Shown: piece after piece, positions 41,635 to 51,375 of the stretch
Numbering within the stretch: position 1 is the stretch's first letter
How the letters are laid out: the number at the start of each line of letters is the position of its first letter
NCBI GenBank assembly: GCA_900553885.1
Contig: USFD01000005.1
Location: forward strand, 1-64,000
Length of the DNA: 64,000 nt
Direction of reading: 5' to 3'
From: an uncultured Ruminococcus sp.
Lineage (GTDB): Bacteria; Bacillota; Clostridia; Lachnospirales; Lachnospiraceae
Notes under the pieces: model-generated
The model's database searches: none
The model's input: only the letters and a program-made list of their open reading frames with translations
What the model was told of the DNA's origin: nothing
Program-made: the position numbers and the translations under genes

Positions 41635-42917
41635 CTGTATTCCTCCTGAATCAGTTCCTTTATCATACCCGCCAGATACAGAGAACCAAGACAGTAAACT
41701 CTGCGTTCTCCTCTGTTCTTCAATATATACTGAAGCGCATCCTTCACATTCTCCGTAACAATAACAGGTTTCTCTGTGTATCTTTTAAACAGCCGTCCCA
41801 GATCCTCCACCCGGGCAGCCCTTTTATCCGCAATCAGCGTCACCACATAAAAATCAGCCTGAACGTCCCGGCACAGACAGGATATCATGTCTTCATAATC
41901 CTTGTCTTTTACTGCAGAGAACAGAATCACCCTGCCCCCGGCATCCGGCAGCACACTGGCCGCAAACGCTTCCACAGCGCTTACATTATGGGCGCCGTCC
42001 ACATAAATATCCGGCAGAATTTCTTCCATCCGGCCTGCCCATTTCACACTCGAGAGGGCCTCTCTCCATCTGTCCGGATGTCCCGAACTTCCAAACAGAA
42101 GCCGCATGGCTTCCATGGCAAGCATGGCATTGGCCGGCTGATAGACTCCGATATTGTTCAGTTTCCACGTGGTATTTCCATAATAAGCATTTGAGCAGGA
42201 AAATGCAATATGTTTGTCCTCAATTCCGAGAATTTCGTACGCGTCTTTCCCGATTTTTTTACACAAACTCCCGCATTTTTCTGCCGTTCTTTCAATAACA
42301 CCGTCGCTTTCAGGAGAAGTTCCGGTAAAAAGAACCGGAACCCCCGGTTTAATGATCCCGGCCTTCTCTCCGGCTATCTGCTCCAGTGTATTTCCCAGAT
42401 ATTCCATATGATCCATACCGATCGATGTGATCACAGAAACCAGCGGGCGTTCCACCGTATTTGTGGCATCCAGCCTGCCTCCCATTCCTGTCTCCAGGAC
42501 CGCATATTCCATACCGGCCTCCGCAAATGCCGCCGCCGCCATGGCAAACAAAAACTCAAAAAATGTGGGATGGGGAAGTCCCTGTGCTTCCATGGTCTTT
42601 ACACACGAAAGGGTCCTCTCAAAAACAAAGACAAACGCATCATCGCTGATGGGACGCCCGTCAATGACAATGCGTTCATTTATTTTCACAAGATGAGGCG
42701 AAGTAAATAGGCCGGTCCGTTTTCCTTCCGAACGGAGCATGGCATCCAGGTACGCGCACACAGACCCTTTTCCGTTCGTCCCCGCCACATGGATAACTTT
42801 AACCGCCTCCTGGGGATTCCCCAGAAGGCCGAGAAGTGTTTTTGTGTGTGATGCACTGTTTTTCCTGGTAAACTTTGGGATATTCAGAATATATGTCACT
42901 GCTTCTTCGTATGTCAT
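41610..42917 (-). CDS. folC: Folylpolyglutamate synthase / dihydrofolate synthase
   Basis: 435 residues of the Mur-ligase superfamily. P-loop HVAGTNGKGSVCAYLDAML near residue 42; GLFTSPHLVKINERI; GMGGRLDATNTVERPLVSVITSIGMDHMEYLGNTLEQIAGEKAGIIK; and DGAHNVSAVEAF in the C-terminal domain are all standard FolC motifs. It adds glutamate to folates. It overlaps the LTA synthase-like gene by 4 nt. The small gene at 41500-41634 overlaps its 3' end. Confidence 0.94.
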   Translation of the reverse strand: MTYEEAVTYILNIPKFTRKNSASHTKTLLGLLGNPQEAVKVIHVAGTNGKGSVCAYLDAMLRSEGKRTGLFTSPHLVKINERIVIDGRPISDDAFVFVFERTLSCVKTMEAQGLPHPTFFEFLFAMAAAAFAEAGMEYAVLETGMGGRLDATNTVERPLVSVITSIGMDHMEYLGNTLEQIAGEKAGIIKPGVPVLFTGTSPESDGVIERTAEKCGSLCKKIGKDAYEILGIEDKHIAFSCSNAYYGNTTWKLNNIGVYQPANAMLAMEAMRLLFGSSGHPDRWREALSSVKWAGRMEEILPDIYVDGAHNVSAVEAFAASVLPDAGGRVILFSAVKDKDYEDMISCLCRDVQADFYVVTLIADKRAARVEDLGRLFKRYTEKPVIVTENVKDALQYILKNRGERRVYCLGSLYLAGMIKELIQEEYRCSTMRKN

Positions 42918-45130
42918 TCTCTCTGATCTTCCTCACTTACAAATGCCTGTCTTCCATTTTCCACAGCATTCTCATCCGGAGGCAGTTCCGTCAGTGTGCC
43001 ATCCCTGTACTCATAGGTTTTTGAGGTGCGGAAAATGGTATTACTTGACCCGACCTGCGCCACCATAATCGTATCTCCGTCTTCCAGATCCGTATCCAGC
43101 AGATCCAGTCTGGTATTGTTCATAAACGTGGTATCCTGCTTATCCCCGTTAATGTACACCTTACTCTGCTTCGTAAAGTTCTCTCCGTAAATGCTGCAGC
43201 TGCCGTCCAGCTGTTCCATCACTTCTGTAATCTCAGCGTCCTTTACTCCCATTACCATATGTCCTTCTGTAATGGGTCTTCCGCTGTCTTCATACACATA
43301 CTGTTTTCCATACATAATATCGTACTGAAGGAGTTCCAGATCTGAAAGATAATTTTTGGTTTCCTGCCGCTGCTGATGATAATTAAAGACTGTTCCCGAA
43401 TGGATATCCAGACGGTCAAATACATCTGCCACCAGCTGATATGCCGCAATATTTCCGTCTTCTTTCTCAAGACCTATATTATCCCAGATTACATAGTTCG
43501 TATTATAAAGGTATCTGCTCTTGAGATCTCTGGCTTCGAGATTCATGGTCGGCAGATGATCTCCGTAGAAGACAACCACCGTCGGCTCATTTCTTTCCTC
43601 TACCGCCTTTATCAGATCACCGGCAAACTGATCCATCTCATAAACCAGATTCACATAGTATTCCCATGCGTTACGTTCGCCCTCATCCTCGACGCCGCTG
43701 ACTTTGATCTTCGGATTATCCAGCACCTTCTCCGTAGGGTACTCGCCGTGTCCTTCCACGCTGATGGTAAACACAAAGTCCTGCCCTTCCGTAGTATCCA
43801 TGGACTCCATAATATTCGGCACAAGAATATCATCTGTAGCCCAGCCTTTCGGCGTTGTCTGAAGAATATTCATAAACTCCTTGCTGGTATAGTGATCAAA
43901 TCCCATATTGTTGAACACCTGGGCCCGGCTGTAGAAATTTCCTCCGTTATTATGCAGGGCTTCTGTTCCATACCCGAACTTTTCCAGCGCTGTAGCCGCA
44001 CTTTCCAGCACATTGTTCTTCACATATGTTTTATACGGATATTCACCGGGGCCGAAAAAGCGCATGCTCATTCCTGTAAGGACTTCAAACTCTGTATTAG
44101 CTGTTCCCGCTCCGACAGAAGGCACTTTGAAGTATCCGGTAGAATATTCGGAAAATAACTTTCTCAGATTCGGGATCGGATCTTCCGAGAATTTCAGCCA
44201 CTCTACCTCGGTAGGATCAAAGAACGATTCCAGCTGTACAATAATTATATTCGGCATCTCCTCTTCCGATCTGCCTGTACTGCTCTGCGTGATCGCTCCG
44301 TTTTTGCTGATCCTGGCCATAGTTTCCTCGCTGTAGTCCGCCGGCTTATTGATCCCCGTATTAAACAGGCTTGCGGAAAAGCAGTAGGGGAAGCCGTAAT
44401 CTTCATATGCAAATGCAATATTTCCGAAATAGTTGGATATGACGCGCTTATCAATAGCTTCATTCGTCAGGAATATGCAAAGCGCAAAGGACAGCACGCT
44501 CCCGGCAAGAGCAAGAATCCGATGCATTTTCCCTGTATACTGTCCGCCTCTTCTCCACATAGAAATCACCCAGAGAACAACCGCTGCAATTCCTATAATC
44601 AGCAGCACCAGCTCTACCGGACTGAAATAATTTCCCGTCAGTTCCAGCGCATCTGAAAGCACTTTCAGATCCTGGGCATTAAAAGGAGTTACCCGCTTCA
44701 GCAAAAGATATCCGTTGCAGGTTCCCAGGAACACCCAGAACACGCTGATCAGGATTCTGGCAAAAACCCGGCGCCGCACCAGATAAACAAGCGTCAATGT
44801 AGCGAATATAAGAAAGGAATTGTATAAAAATACCAGCGGCGTTTCCACAAGATAATCCCATGCCTGAAAAAGGGAATGTCTGGAAATCAGTTCAATGAGA
44901 AAATTAATCACACAGGCAAGCAGATAATGAAGCGGAAGAGACAGCCGGTTCATCCATTTGTAAACCGGCCGCATCTTCTTTGAAAACGCACTGTTCTGCC
45001 GCTCTTCCAGTATTTTTCTGCGACGTTCCCTCTTTTGTTCAAAATGACGTTTTATATCTTCTTTCTTCAGATTTCTGACCTTAACAAAGAATCCCCTGAT
45101 ATCGGGCTTTCTGATCTGAATGCGTTTCAT
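42914..45130 (-). CDS. LTA synthase-family phosphoglycerol transferase
   Basis: 738 residues. After a basic N-terminus with about five membrane segments (residues 60-230), the extracellular sulfatase-like domain spans about 295-590. NIIIVQLESFFDPTEVEW holds the first metal site; GTANTEFEVLTGMS holds the likely Thr nucleophile; HNNGGNFYSRAQVFNNMGFDHY and FYGDHLPTMN hold further ligands. A C-terminal region of about 130 residues (KDAEITEVMEQLDGSC.., IYGENFTKQSKVYINGDKQD) looks like an IPT/TIG-type beta domain. It would transfer glycerol phosphate from phosphatidylglycerol to a cell-surface polymer. Confidence 0.88.
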   Translation of the reverse strand: MKRIQIRKPDIRGFFVKVRNLKKEDIKRHFEQKRERRRKILEERQNSAFSKKMRPVYKWMNRLSLPLHYLLACVINFLIELISRHSLFQAWDYLVETPLVFLYNSFLIFATLTLVYLVRRRVFARILISVFWVFLGTCNGYLLLKRVTPFNAQDLKVLSDALELTGNYFSPVELVLLIIGIAAVVLWVISMWRRGGQYTGKMHRILALAGSVLSFALCIFLTNEAIDKRVISNYFGNIAFAYEDYGFPYCFSASLFNTGINKPADYSEETMARISKNGAITQSSTGRSEEEMPNIIIVQLESFFDPTEVEWLKFSEDPIPNLRKLFSEYSTGYFKVPSVGAGTANTEFEVLTGMSMRFFGPGEYPYKTYVKNNVLESAATALEKFGYGTEALHNNGGNFYSRAQVFNNMGFDHYTSKEFMNILQTTPKGWATDDILVPNIMESMDTTEGQDFVFTISVEGHGEYPTEKVLDNPKIKVSGVEDEGERNAWEYYVNLVYEMDQFAGDLIKAVEERNEPTVVVFYGDHLPTMNLEARDLKSRYLYNTNYVIWDNIGLEKEDGNIAAYQLVADVFDRLDIHSGTVFNYHQQRQETKNYLSDLELLQYDIMYGKQYVYEDSGRPITEGHMVMGVKDAEITEVMEQLDGSCSIYGENFTKQSKVYINGDKQDTTFMNNTRLDLLDTDLEDGDTIMVAQVGSSNTIFRTSKTYEYRDGTLTELPPDENAVENGRQAFVSEEDQRE

Positions 45131-45175
45131 TTACATCCCCTTTTCTTTCTCCGCGGCAGACTGCGGTCCTTCTGT

Positions 45176-47824
45176 CTACTTTCCGAGCCCTGCCATTCTT
45201 TCTTTTACCTGAGCAAGCATCTGTGTATATTTCTCAAGCTTGTCCCGTTCTTCCTGTACCTTCGCCTCAGGCGCCCGGCTTACAAACTTTTCATTTGCCA
45301 GCATGCCCTGGGCCCGTTTGATTTCGCTGTTAAGTCTCTTTTCTTCCTGTTCCAGTCTGTTTTTCTCCTGTTCAAAGTCTACCAGATCTTCAAGCGGAAG
45401 ATAAACCACCGCATCCGGCACAACAACAGAAACCGCATTGTCATCCACGTCCTGCTTCGTCCTGCTGACAAGGATCTCACTGGCAGACATCAGCGGCATA
45501 ATGGATTCTTTAAACGCTTCGATTCCTGTACAGATATCGGTATCCTCACTGACAATATACACCTTGGTCTTTCTGTTATTCGGCACATTCATCTCCGCAC
45601 GGATGTTCCGGATTCCCTTTGTCATTGCTTTCACACGGTCCATAATCTTTTCCGCAGCCGGGAACACCCGGTCTTCCCGGAATACCGGCCAGCTGGACAT
45701 CATCAGGGATTCCTCCTCCGGCACCAGAGCACTGTAGATCTCTTCTGTAATAAACGGCATAAAGGGATGAAGCAGCTTTAACGCCTGGGCAAGTACGGTT
45801 TTCAGCGTCCAGAGAGCGCAGTTTGCAGATTTCGGATCTTCCTCTGCATGATAGATCCGGTATTTTGCCAGCTCTACATACCAGTCGCAGAACTCGTCCC
45901 ATATAAAGTCGTATACTTTCTGCACCGCAATCCCCAGCTCGTATTTGTCCATGTTCTCAGTCACATCTTTTGCAAGCGTATTGACTCTGGACAGAATCCA
46001 GCGGTCAGCCGGTTGCAGCAGAGCGTCTTCCGGCTCCTCTATCTTGTCCTCTTTCATATTCATCAGAATAAAACGGGACGCATTCCATACTTTATTTGCA
46101 AAATTCCTGCTTGCTTCTACCCGTTCATTATAGAAACGCATATCATTTCCCGGCGCATTTCCGGTTACAAGCGTAAGCCTCAGCGCATCCGCGCCGTACT
46201 TGTCAATGATCTCCAGCGGATCAATTCCGTTGCCCAGAGATTTGCTCATCTTGCGTCCCTGTGAATCTCTTACCAGACCGTGGATCAGAACGGTATGGAA
46301 AGGAGCTTTTCCGGTATGCTCATATCCCGAGAATACCATACGGATAACCCAGAAAAAGATAATGTCATATCCGGTTACCAGCACATCCGTAGGATAGAAA
46401 TAATCCAGGTCTTCCGTCTTATCCGGCCAGCCCAGTGTAGAGAACGGCCACAGTGCCGAGGAGAACCATGTATCCAGCGTATCCTCATCCTGTGTAAAAT
46501 GCGTACAGCCGCACTTCGGACACTTCTCCGGCGCATGGCGGTCAACAACAATCTCGCCGCACTCATCGCAGTAGTATGCCGGGATTCTGTGTCCCCACCA
46601 GATCTGACGGGAGATGCACCAGTCCTTAATATTTTCCAGCCAGTGCAGATAAATCTTGTCAAAGCGGTCCGGCACAAACTTCAGCTCTCCTGTTTTCAGA
46701 GCATTGATGGCCGGTTTTGCCAGTTCTTCCATCTTTACAAACCACTGCTGTTTGATCAGCGGCTCTACTGTAGTGCCGCAGCGGTCATGGGTTCCGACCG
46801 CGTGAGTATGGGGAACGACCTTTACAAGGTATCCCTGCTCTTCCAGATCTTTTACGATAGCCTTTCTCGCCTCATAGCGGTCCATTCCGGCATATTTTCC
46901 GCCTTTTTCATTGATCGTGGCATCGTCATTCATAATGTTGATTTCTTCCAGATTGTGGCGCTTGCCCACTTCAAAGTCATTCGGGTCGTGAGCCGGCGTA
47001 ATCTTCACAGCTCCGGTTCCGAACTCCTTATCTACATAGTAGTCCGCTACAATCGGAATCTCCCGGCCTACCAGCGGCAGGATAACATTTTTCCCGACAA
47101 TATCCTTGTATCTCTCATCATCCGGATGCACCGCAATCGCCGTATCTCCCAGCATAGTTTCCGGACGGGTCGTAGCGATCTCCAGGAACCGGTCTGTTCC
47201 GACAATAGGATACTTGATGTGCCAGAAATGTCCTTCCTGTTCCTCATGTTCCACCTCTGCATCTGAAAGAGACGTCTTACATTTCGGACACCAGTTAATA
47301 ATTCTGGATCCTTTATAAATATACCCTTTCTTATAAAGGTTGATAAATACCTCTTCTACTGCTTTTGAACAGCCCTCATCCATGGTAAAGCGCTCTCTGT
47401 CCCAGTCGCAGGATACGCCCAGCTTCTTCAGCTGCTCTTCAATCGTACCTGCATACTCTTCCTTCCACTGCCAGGTTCTCTTAAGGAATCCTTCCCGGCC
47501 CAGCTCTTTCTTGTCAATTCCTTCCTCTTTCAGCTGGTTTGTCACCTTGACTTCCGTGGAAATGGCCGCATGGTCTGTTCCCGGAATCCAGAGAGCATTG
47601 TATCCTTCCATCCTCTTGTAGCGGATCAGGATATCCTGCAGCGTATTATCCAGTGCATGACCCATATGAAGTTTTCCCGTAATATTCGGGGGCGGCATAA
47701 CCGTGGTAAATGGTTTTCTGCTTCTGTCTACTTCTGCATGAAAATATTTATTTTCGCACCATTTTTCATACAGTTTTTCTTCAATCTCTTTTGGATTATA
47801 AGTCTTTGCCAGTTCTTTGCTCAT
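45176..47824 (-). CDS. valS: Valyl-tRNA synthetase
   Basis: 882 residues from the ATG at 47824 (AAGGAG 6 nt upstream). Class I motifs: PPPNITGKLHMGHALDNTLQD (HIGH region), and RKMSKSLGNGIDPLEII (KMSKS). The editing domain holds ETMLGDTAIAVHPDDERY. The C-terminal coiled coil is FEQEKNRLEQEEKRLNSEIKRAQGML. It charges tRNA-Val. Transcription is controlled by the T-box leader upstream. Confidence 0.97.
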   Translation of the reverse strand: MSKELAKTYNPKEIEEKLYEKWCENKYFHAEVDRSRKPFTTVMPPPNITGKLHMGHALDNTLQDILIRYKRMEGYNALWIPGTDHAAISTEVKVTNQLKEEGIDKKELGREGFLKRTWQWKEEYAGTIEEQLKKLGVSCDWDRERFTMDEGCSKAVEEVFINLYKKGYIYKGSRIINWCPKCKTSLSDAEVEHEEQEGHFWHIKYPIVGTDRFLEIATTRPETMLGDTAIAVHPDDERYKDIVGKNVILPLVGREIPIVADYYVDKEFGTGAVKITPAHDPNDFEVGKRHNLEEINIMNDDATINEKGGKYAGMDRYEARKAIVKDLEEQGYLVKVVPHTHAVGTHDRCGTTVEPLIKQQWFVKMEELAKPAINALKTGELKFVPDRFDKIYLHWLENIKDWCISRQIWWGHRIPAYYCDECGEIVVDRHAPEKCPKCGCTHFTQDEDTLDTWFSSALWPFSTLGWPDKTEDLDYFYPTDVLVTGYDIIFFWVIRMVFSGYEHTGKAPFHTVLIHGLVRDSQGRKMSKSLGNGIDPLEIIDKYGADALRLTLVTGNAPGNDMRFYNERVEASRNFANKVWNASRFILMNMKEDKIEEPEDALLQPADRWILSRVNTLAKDVTENMDKYELGIAVQKVYDFIWDEFCDWYVELAKYRIYHAEEDPKSANCALWTLKTVLAQALKLLHPFMPFITEEIYSALVPEEESLMMSSWPVFREDRVFPAAEKIMDRVKAMTKGIRNIRAEMNVPNNRKTKVYIVSEDTDICTGIEAFKESIMPLMSASEILVSRTKQDVDDNAVSVVVPDAVVYLPLEDLVDFEQEKNRLEQEEKRLNSEIKRAQGMLANEKFVSRAPEAKVQEERDKLEKYTQMLAQVKERMAGLGK

Positions 47825-47897
47825 ATTTTTCTCCTTGATCTCCCTCATAAATCTGTTTGCCTGTATCCCGGATGTTCACGAAATCTTCACAGAAATC

Positions 47898-48245
47898 AAA
47901 AAAGAAAGCCCTTTACATATGTATGTAAAGGGCGAAGATTCCGCGGTACCACCTTATTTCATACGAGCCTGTCCGGCCGGATCTGATCACTGCCGGCATG
48001 GCCCATATCTCTTGGTTCTGTAACGTGAACCACTCCGGGGTGCCCTACCCGCGCCGTCTCCCTTCTTCCGGGATATCTGTAGGTTTTATCCCGCTGCCGG
48101 GCAGACGCTCTTCAGGCATCCGGTTCAGAAGCTACCTTCCAGATCCCTCTTCCCGAAACCATCTTGCAGCCGGATCTTTGTGAAGTCTGTCCGGACGGTT
48201 CTCTCTGACGGGCGGGTAAATGTACTCCTCTTCTTCAGCACCGTT
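47898..48245 (-). ncRNA. T-box leader upstream of valS
   Basis: The T-box sequence AAGGTGGTACCGCGG lies at 47941-47955 on the minus strand. Stem I shows GAGGAGTACAT with the AGTA motif at 48223-48226, AGAGAG, and GGAAGGTAGC at 48131-48140. Following the GAA-N-codon pattern gives the specifier GTA (Val) at 48133-48135, as expected for valS. A terminator at 47908-47933 completes the element. Confidence 0.93.
47908..47933 (-). terminator. T-box terminator of the valS leader
   Basis: GCCCTTTACAT / ATGTAAAGGGC, an 11-bp perfect stem with a 4-nt loop, followed on the minus strand by TTTCTTTTTT. Confidence 0.9.
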
Positions 48246-48289
48246 TACAAATCATTACTAACTTGTTAACTAAAAATTAACTATCAAAT

Positions 48290-48318
48290 ACTATAGCCGC
48301 AAGATCCCTGTTTGTCAA
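48290..48318 (-). promoter_or_regulatory. Sigma-A promoter of the valS T-box transcript
   Basis: Minus-strand TTGACA (48313-48318) and TATAGT (48290-48295) with a 17-nt spacer. Confidence 0.85.
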
Positions 48319-48333
48319 GAATTTTAAGGAATC

Positions 48334-49140
48334 TTAAGATTCCTCTTTCTTCATATCTTCAATCATTCCCACAATATCATATCCGTAGTTATCTCCCGTG
48401 GCCCAGCCCAGTCCTTCCGGATTTTCCTGCTGCCCCAGCCACTCCACATATGGCGCCGAGCCTTTCTTCACATAGGAATACCGTTCATCCACGCACTCCT
48501 GCTCCAGAGCATCTGCGGTGGCATATGCTTTCAGATGCTGGATCTGGGCCCGGATCCCGGTGCGCACATTGGGATAGGAGTTTCCCGGCACTCCGTTTCC
48601 CGTTGTGCCTATACCGGCAAAATTAAACTGCTCGATGGAGGCGTCCCCTCCATACTGCAGAAAACCTGTCTCCTTCATAGTCTGGGCAAATGCGACCTCA
48701 GCCCGCACTCCCTCGGCCTCAGCCTCCTCATAATACATCTGGCAGAACGTCTCTATAGAATCCGCTCCTCCGGCAGAAAGGGCTTTCTTTGGATACTCCT
48801 CGCCGGAAGATTCAAAATACTCCACCATCTGCTGCACAGTCACATCACTCTCCCCCAGAATCGGATATTGTCCCCCGGCCGCCGTTTCTTCTGCCTCCTC
48901 CGCCGCTTTTTCTGCCTGACGGTTTTCTTCGGCCGCCTTCCTTCTTACATCTTCCGCATTGTCCTCTGTTCCTTTCCGGGCGTCCGTCTCGGTCGGCCGG
49001 CTCTCCTGAGCTCCGGATTCCAAAAGGCCGGTTTTCCCCGCCAGAGCAAGCGTAAGTACAAGGAGTACGGCAAGTCCCGTCTCCAGATACAGTCTGAATC
49101 TTTTTCTATTTTTTATTTTTCCCTTTATATTCAATTGCAT
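48334..49140 (-). CDS. Membrane-anchored glucosaminidase-family protein
   Basis: 268 residues. A basic N-terminus and one membrane segment (about 19-37, LETGLAVLLVLTLALAG) are followed by a charged linker (about 45-90) rich in Glu, Ala and Arg. The catalytic domain (about 95-265) has the glucosaminidase (GH73-like) pattern: AFAQTMKETGFLQYGGDA with the catalytic Glu, QFNFAGIGTTGNGVPGNSYPNVRTGIRAQIQHLKAYAT and the C-terminal WATGDNYGYDIVGMIEDM. It probably trims peptidoglycan outside the membrane. It lies ahead of the valS promoter. Confidence 0.85.
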   Translation of the reverse strand: MQLNIKGKIKNRKRFRLYLETGLAVLLVLTLALAGKTGLLESGAQESRPTETDARKGTEDNAEDVRRKAAEENRQAEKAAEEAEETAAGGQYPILGESDVTVQQMVEYFESSGEEYPKKALSAGGADSIETFCQMYYEEAEAEGVRAEVAFAQTMKETGFLQYGGDASIEQFNFAGIGTTGNGVPGNSYPNVRTGIRAQIQHLKAYATADALEQECVDERYSYVKKGSAPYVEWLGQQENPEGLGWATGDNYGYDIVGMIEDMKKEES

Positions 49141-49279
49141 TACCTCCTGGAACAGAATTCAGAAACATGCCGGTAAATCATCCCGTCTGCTGTCCATGCT
49201 TCGGGTATATTTACAGTATATTCACATATAATACATCAATATACAATAAAAATCTATCAAAGTTATATCGGGGGATTTT

Positions 49280-49780
49280 ATGGAAATCAGAATAAAGAAA
49301 TCTATTATTTCAGGAATTGTATTTACATCAATTCTGGGAACGCTGTCCCATTTTTTCTATCAGTGGTCCGGGAAAAATCCGCTTGTTGCGCTGTTCTCCC
49401 CTGTAAACGAATCCACATGGGAACACATGAAACTGATTTTCTTTCCCATGCTGCTTTTTTCTCTCTTTACATCTGCACGTATGAAGGAAGCTGCGCCTTC
49501 ACTGCCCGGTGCTCTCATCCTCGGAAATCTTGCAGGTACTCTGAGCATCCCGGTACTCTTTTACACATATACAGGCATAATCGGGGAAAATTTTCTGATT
49601 GCCGATCTTGCCGTATTTTTCGCGGCAGTCCTTATCGCCTGGGGCACTGTATGGGAACTGCGTGATTCAGAGAAAATATTCCGCTGCCGGTTCATTCTCT
49701 ACGGTCTGGCTGTCATTGTGTGTCTTCTGTTTTTTCTCTTCACCTTCCGGGTTCCGGGGCTGCCTCTCTTTCATGCATAA
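49280..49780 (+). CDS. DUF6512-like membrane protein
   Basis: 166 residues with five predicted membrane segments. MEIRIKKSIISGIVFTSILGTLSHFFYQWSG and PVNESTWEHMKLIFFPML are the recognisable conserved patches of this Firmicute family. The function is unknown. It stands alone on the plus strand, divergent from the glucosaminidase gene and convergent with the HD hydrolase gene with an 11-nt gap. The 139-nt region upstream is AT-rich and may contain several -10-like sequences, but no clear promoter. Confidence 0.7.
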   Translation: MEIRIKKSIISGIVFTSILGTLSHFFYQWSGKNPLVALFSPVNESTWEHMKLIFFPMLLFSLFTSARMKEAAPSLPGALILGNLAGTLSIPVLFYTYTGIIGENFLIADLAVFFAAVLIAWGTVWELRDSEKIFRCRFILYGLAVIVCLLFFLFTFRVPGLPLFHA

Positions 49781-49791
49781 AAGAGGAAATT

Positions 49792-50355
49792 CTACAGCCA
49801 GTCTTTGTGGGCCGGTCCCGGGCCGAAGTTCTTATCAATGAGGCGGCAGTACTCTTCATAAGCCGGCACACCCGAAAAATTCTCTGAGAGTACATCCCGG
49901 ATTCCTTTATAATACCAGGCCAGAGCATCTTTGCTCTGCATCCGGAATCTGGTCCAGAGCTGCTCCCCTGCCGCCGGATAGTCCCGGTCAATATCCCTCA
50001 TGTTGGAAAGCTTATCCGCCAGGCCGATCATCTGAACAGGAAGAGGCGCGGTCTTCAGGCGCTGAATCGTGGCGCCTTTGCGTTCCTCCCAGGACTGGGA
50101 CTTATCTTCGCTCTCCTGCATAACCATATCGGCCACCCGGTCTCCGAATCTGAGTTTCAGCACATCTTTTGTAATACCTCTGCAGTCTTCAATGGTATCA
50201 TGAAGCACCGCCGCACAGATCACTTCCTCATCCTTTGTCATTGTTGCTACGATATCTGCCACCTCTATCGGATGGACAATATAAGGGCGGCGCGTTCCCT
50301 TCCGGAACTGCCCGTCATGAGCTCTGGTCGCAAATTCTATTGCATCATCAAGCAT
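49792..50355 (-). CDS. HD-domain phosphohydrolase
   Basis: 187 residues from the ATG at 50355 (GGAGGGG upstream). The HD-domain pattern starts AIEFATRAHDGQFRKGTRRPYIVHPIEVADIV and contains VICAAVLHDTIEDC, with the His-Asp pair binding the metal, as in the hydrolase half of RelA/SpoT-type proteins. GLADKLSNMRDIDRDYP is also of that type. No synthetase domain is attached. It may hydrolyse (p)ppGpp (a MESH1-like role), but this is inferred. Confidence 0.8.
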   Translation of the reverse strand: MLDDAIEFATRAHDGQFRKGTRRPYIVHPIEVADIVATMTKDEEVICAAVLHDTIEDCRGITKDVLKLRFGDRVADMVMQESEDKSQSWEERKGATIQRLKTAPLPVQMIGLADKLSNMRDIDRDYPAAGEQLWTRFRMQSKDALAWYYKGIRDVLSENFSGVPAYEEYCRLIDKNFGPGPAHKDWL

Positions 50356-50638
50356 AGGTTCCCCTCCGTTCAGCTGCACCGCGTCCTTCTGACGCGTATT
50401 TTGTACGGGTTATGTATAAGTTATGTAAAATTTTTATTAAGATACTGTAATTATAGCAATCAATCTCCGGAAAAACAATGTACCCTTTGCCTATTTTTTC
50501 ATTTCATCAAAATGAAATCCATGATATATTAAACATAAAACATATGTTTTCCGCCCTGCCGGCAGGGGGATTCTCCCCGACACGGCCGGCAGAAGGATGA
50601 TTATGCAAAGAATGACTTATAATTACAGAGAGGTAACT

Positions 50639-51370
50639 ATGAATAAAAAATATGTTCTAATTACCGGGGCTTCCCGGGGAATCGGGCGGGCATGTGCTCT
50701 TGCTTTTGCCGGCGCCGGATATCATGTATTCCTAAATTCCCGCCAGCTGGCCGGCGCACTCTCCCGGCTTCAGGAAACGATTCTGGAGCAGGGCGGATCC
50801 TGCACCTGTGTTCCCGGAGATGTGAGCAGTCCCGCACAGGTATCACAGATTTTTAAAACGATCTATGCGCACTGTCCCGCTCTGGACGTTCTGGTCAACA
50901 ACGCCGGCATATCTCATTTCGGTCTTTTAAGCGATATGAGCGACGAAGAGTGGAGAAATATTCTGGACACAAACCTTTCCTCCGCCTTCTACTGCTGCCG
51001 CGCCGCCATACCGGCGATGGTATCGGAAAAATCCGGCCGCATCATCAACATTTCTTCTATGTGGGGCGTCTCCGGCGCTTCCTGCGAAGCCGCCTATTCT
51101 GCCTCCAAGGCCGGATTAAACGGTCTTACAAAAGCACTGGCAAAGGAGCTGGCGCCCAGTAATATCCAGGTCAACGCCCTGGCCTGCGGAGTCATCGACA
51201 CAGCAATGAACGCCCGGCTCTCGCCGGAGGAGGCCGGCGATCTGGCTGATGAGATTCCTGCCGGAAGATTCGGCACTCCGGAAGAAACAGCCCGGCTTGT
51301 TCTGATGCTGGCAGATGCCCCGACCTATATGACCGGTCAGATTATCGGAATCGACGGCGGATTTCTTTAA
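50639..51370 (+). CDS. Short-chain dehydrogenase/reductase, FabG-like
   Basis: 243 residues from the ATG at 50639 (AGAGAGG upstream). The classical SDR pattern is present: TGASRGIGRACALAFAGAG cofactor loop, NNAGISHFG, catalytic Ser in IINISSMWGVSG, and YSASKAGLNGLTKALAKELAP with Tyr and Lys. The C-terminus MTGQIIGIDGGFL is FabG-like. It reduces a carbonyl with NAD(P)H; a 3-oxoacyl-ACP is possible but the gene is not in a fatty-acid operon. The 50380-50638 region upstream carries only short palindromes. Confidence 0.88.
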   Translation: MNKKYVLITGASRGIGRACALAFAGAGYHVFLNSRQLAGALSRLQETILEQGGSCTCVPGDVSSPAQVSQIFKTIYAHCPALDVLVNNAGISHFGLLSDMSDEEWRNILDTNLSSAFYCCRAAIPAMVSEKSGRIINISSMWGVSGASCEAAYSASKAGLNGLTKALAKELAPSNIQVNALACGVIDTAMNARLSPEEAGDLADEIPAGRFGTPEETARLVLMLADAPTYMTGQIIGIDGGFL

Positions 51371-51375
51371 CGCGG